Assembly (NCBI RefSeq): GCF_000955975.1 | Contig: NZ_JYJF01000177.1 | Location: 1 to 7,625, forward strand | Reading direction: 5' to 3' | DNA from: Saccharothrix sp. ST-888 | Lineage (GTDB): Bacteria > Actinomycetota > Actinomycetes > Streptomycetales > Streptomycetaceae | Length of the DNA: 7,625 nucleotides | Shown: in pieces, positions 6,435 through 7,625 of the stretch | How the letters are laid out: each line of letters begins with the position of its first letter | Position numbering within the stretch: the first letter of the stretch is position 1 | Notes under the pieces: generated by a model | What the model saw: the letters and a program-made list of their open reading frames with translations, nothing else | Database searches by the model: none | What the model was told of the DNA's origin: nothing | Made by a program: the position numbers and the translations under genes

Positions 6435-6989
6435 TCAGCCATCCACGGGCTCGGCGACCGTGACCTGGGCCGGGCGCAGCAGCTGGGCGCCGACGCGGTA
6501 GCCGGGCCGGTGGACGGCGCTGCAGGTGGGGGCGGTCACGTCGGGGGAGCAGGTGTGGAGCAGGGCCTCGTGGCAGGTGGGGTCGAAGGGCTCGCCCACC
6601 GTGCCGAAGGAGAGCAGCCCGAGGGAGCCGAGGTGGTCGGACAGCTCGTCGGCGACGGCCCGGAAGCCACCGGTCACATCGCCGCACGCGCGGGCCCGGT
6701 CCAGGGCGTCGAGCACGGGCAGCAGGCCGAACAGGACGTTCGCCACCGCGATCTCGCGGACGGCCAGCCGGTCCCGCCGCACCCGCTTGCGGTAGTTCTC
6801 GAAGTCGGCCTGCACCCGCTGGAGGTCGGCGGTCCGCTCGGCCAGCCGGGCCGCCAGCTCGTCGGGCGTCCTCGGTACCTCGTCGGTGGAGGCGCTGACC
6901 GGGGTGGGGAGGAACTCCGGCTCGGGGTGCCGGCGGGAGCCGCAGAGGACCAGTTCCGAGGAGCGGTCGCAGTCGTGGGAGTCGTTCAT
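6435..6989 (-). CDS. grpE: GrpE nucleotide exchange factor, accessory cysteine-rich copy, 184 aa
   Basis: GrpE releases ADP from DnaK and so drives the chaperone cycle in the cytosol. The family pattern is clear. A coiled-coil-forming N-terminal half has LQRVQADFENYRKRVRRDR at 56-74 and LLPVLDALDRA at 89-99. The C-terminal beta domain has FGTVGEPFDPTCHEALL (128-144) and RPGYRVGAQLLRPAQVTVAE (161-180), matching the GxPFDPxxHEA and PGYxxxxxxLRPAxVxVA signatures. The ATG start overlaps the dnaK stop as ATGA, with GAAGGGG upstream, so the two are translationally coupled and belong to one operon. At 184 aa it is shorter than the GrpE of about 200-225 aa that I expect in main streptomycete heat-shock operons. 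The first 40 residues are atypical, and six cysteines (7, 16, 102, 139, 147, 156) are unusual. No dnaJ follows. Probably a paralogue serving the neighbouring DnaK. Confidence 0.9.
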   Translation of the reverse strand: MNDSHDCDRSSELVLCGSRRHPEPEFLPTPVSASTDEVPRTPDELAARLAERTADLQRVQADFENYRKRVRRDRLAVREIAVANVLFGLLPVLDALDRARACGDVTGGFRAVADELSDHLGSLGLLSFGTVGEPFDPTCHEALLHTCSPDVTAPTCSAVHRPGYRVGAQLLRPAQVTVAEPVDG

Positions 6990-7625
6990 GGGGCTGTCCC
7001 CTTCGGCCGGTCCTCGTCGACGATCTCGGCGTCCACCACCTCGTCGTCCCGTGGCGCGGACGGGCCGCCCTCCGTCGCCTGGCCGCCCTGCGCCTGGGAC
7101 TGCGCCGCCTGCGCGTACATCGCGGTGCCGATCTGCTGCGCCGCCGTGTTCGCGTGTTCCAGTGCGGTGCGGACCGCCGCGTCGTCGGTGCCCTTCAGGG
7201 CGTCCTTGAGTTCGGTCATCGCCCGGTCGACGTCGCTCTTCACGTCCTCCGGGACCTTGTCCGGGTTCTCCCTGAGCAGCTTCTCGGTGGTGTAGACGAG
7301 CTGTTCGGCCTGGTTGCGGGTCTCGGCGGCCTCGCGCCTGCGGCGGTCCTCCTCGGCGTGCTGCTCGGCGTCCCGCATCATCCGGCCGATGTCCTCCTTC
7401 GGCAGGGCGGAGCCGCCGGTGACGGTCATCCGCTGCTCCCGGCCGGTGCCGAGGTCCTTGGCGCCGACGTGCATGATGCCGTTGGCGTCGATGTCGAAGG
7501 TGACCTCGATCTGCGGCAGGCCGCGCGGGGCCGGCGGCAGGCCGGTCAGCTCGAACATGCCGAGCTTCTTGTTGTACGCGGCGATCTCGCGCTCGCCCTG
7601 GTAGACCTGGATCTGCACGGACGGC
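6986..7625 (-). CDS. dnaK: DnaK (Hsp70) chaperone, C-terminal 212 residues (5' truncated by window edge)
   Basis: DnaK binds exposed hydrophobic peptides in an ATP-regulated cycle with J-proteins and GrpE. Only the substrate-binding half is visible. The beta-sandwich part reads PSVQIQVYQGEREIAAYNKK, then LGMFELTGLPPAPRGLPQIE and FDIDANGIMHVGAKDLGTG. The helical lid follows, with SALPKEDI, RRRREAAETRNQAEQLVYTTEKLL, and a Gln/Ala/Gly-rich tail. The conserved acidic C-terminus EVVDAEIVDED is present, followed by RPKGTAP before the stop. The ATPase domain and promoter lie right of the window, so whether an HspR (HAIR) operator controls it cannot be seen. The gene overlaps grpE by ATGA. The absence of dnaJ and hspR downstream suggests an accessory DnaK rather than the main one; the sequence alone does not settle this. 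Confidence 0.93.
   Translation of the reverse strand, partial: PSVQIQVYQGEREIAAYNKKLGMFELTGLPPAPRGLPQIEVTFDIDANGIMHVGAKDLGTGREQRMTVTGGSALPKEDIGRMMRDAEQHAEEDRRRREAAETRNQAEQLVYTTEKLLRENPDKVPEDVKSDVDRAMTELKDALKGTDDAAVRTALEHANTAAQQIGTAMYAQAAQSQAQGGQATEGGPSAPRDDEVVDAEIVDEDRPKGTAP

Noticed and set aside
6393..7295. Plus-strand open frame of 300 codons opposite grpE and dnaK
   Set aside because: grpE and dnaK are unambiguous on the minus strand.
1..7625. CRISPR array, tRNA or rRNA genes
   Set aside because: No spaced direct repeats and no recognisable tRNA or rRNA sequence on either strand by eye.

Overview
The window is high-GC DNA with strong G/C bias at third codon positions, purine-rich Shine-Dalgarno sites, frequent GTG starts and ATGA gene overlaps. 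Together with the gene content (a membrane Ser/Thr kinase with an extracytoplasmic sensor, an actinobacterial-type DnaK/GrpE pair and a DUF2797-like protein), this points to a chromosome of a Streptomyces-like actinomycete (Streptomyces or Kitasatospora). This is inferred from composition and protein resemblance only.

Layout. The left part (1-4904, plus strand) is an apparent operon of three genes. The first is the C-terminal part of a transmembrane Ser/Thr protein kinase whose catalytic N-terminal half lies left of the window. It overlaps by 23 bp an unrecognised 177-aa helical protein. That is followed 54 bp later by a very large polytopic M48-family zinc metalloprotease with an intact HEYAH motif, roughly 15 membrane segments and an extra C-terminal soluble domain. 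A possible 10-codon ORF sits in the 54-bp gap and overlaps the protease start by ATGA.

The centre (4901-5363) is a degenerate, internally deleted IS5-family insertion element. It has 32-bp imperfect terminal inverted repeats (36 bp if the palindromic CTAG is counted) and CTAG on both sides. The transposase remnant carries a nonsense codon and a frameshift and lacks the C-terminal catalytic half. The two flanking CTAG copies supply the stop codons of the two convergent neighbouring genes, so the element appears to have landed exactly in an overlapping pair of stop codons without altering either protein.

The right part (5360-7625, minus strand) runs leftward: the 3' end of dnaK, a grpE overlapping it by 4 bp, a 160-bp gap with some dyad symmetry, and a DUF2797-like gene. 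The grpE is cysteine-rich and is not followed by dnaJ or hspR, so this is probably an accessory dnaK/grpE locus rather than the main heat-shock operon.

How the genes may work together (inference): the left operon looks like a membrane signalling and proteolysis module (sensor kinase, small cytosolic protein, membrane protease), and the right one is a chaperone module. Both concern protein quality or stress, but they are convergent and nothing in the sequence shows that they cooperate.
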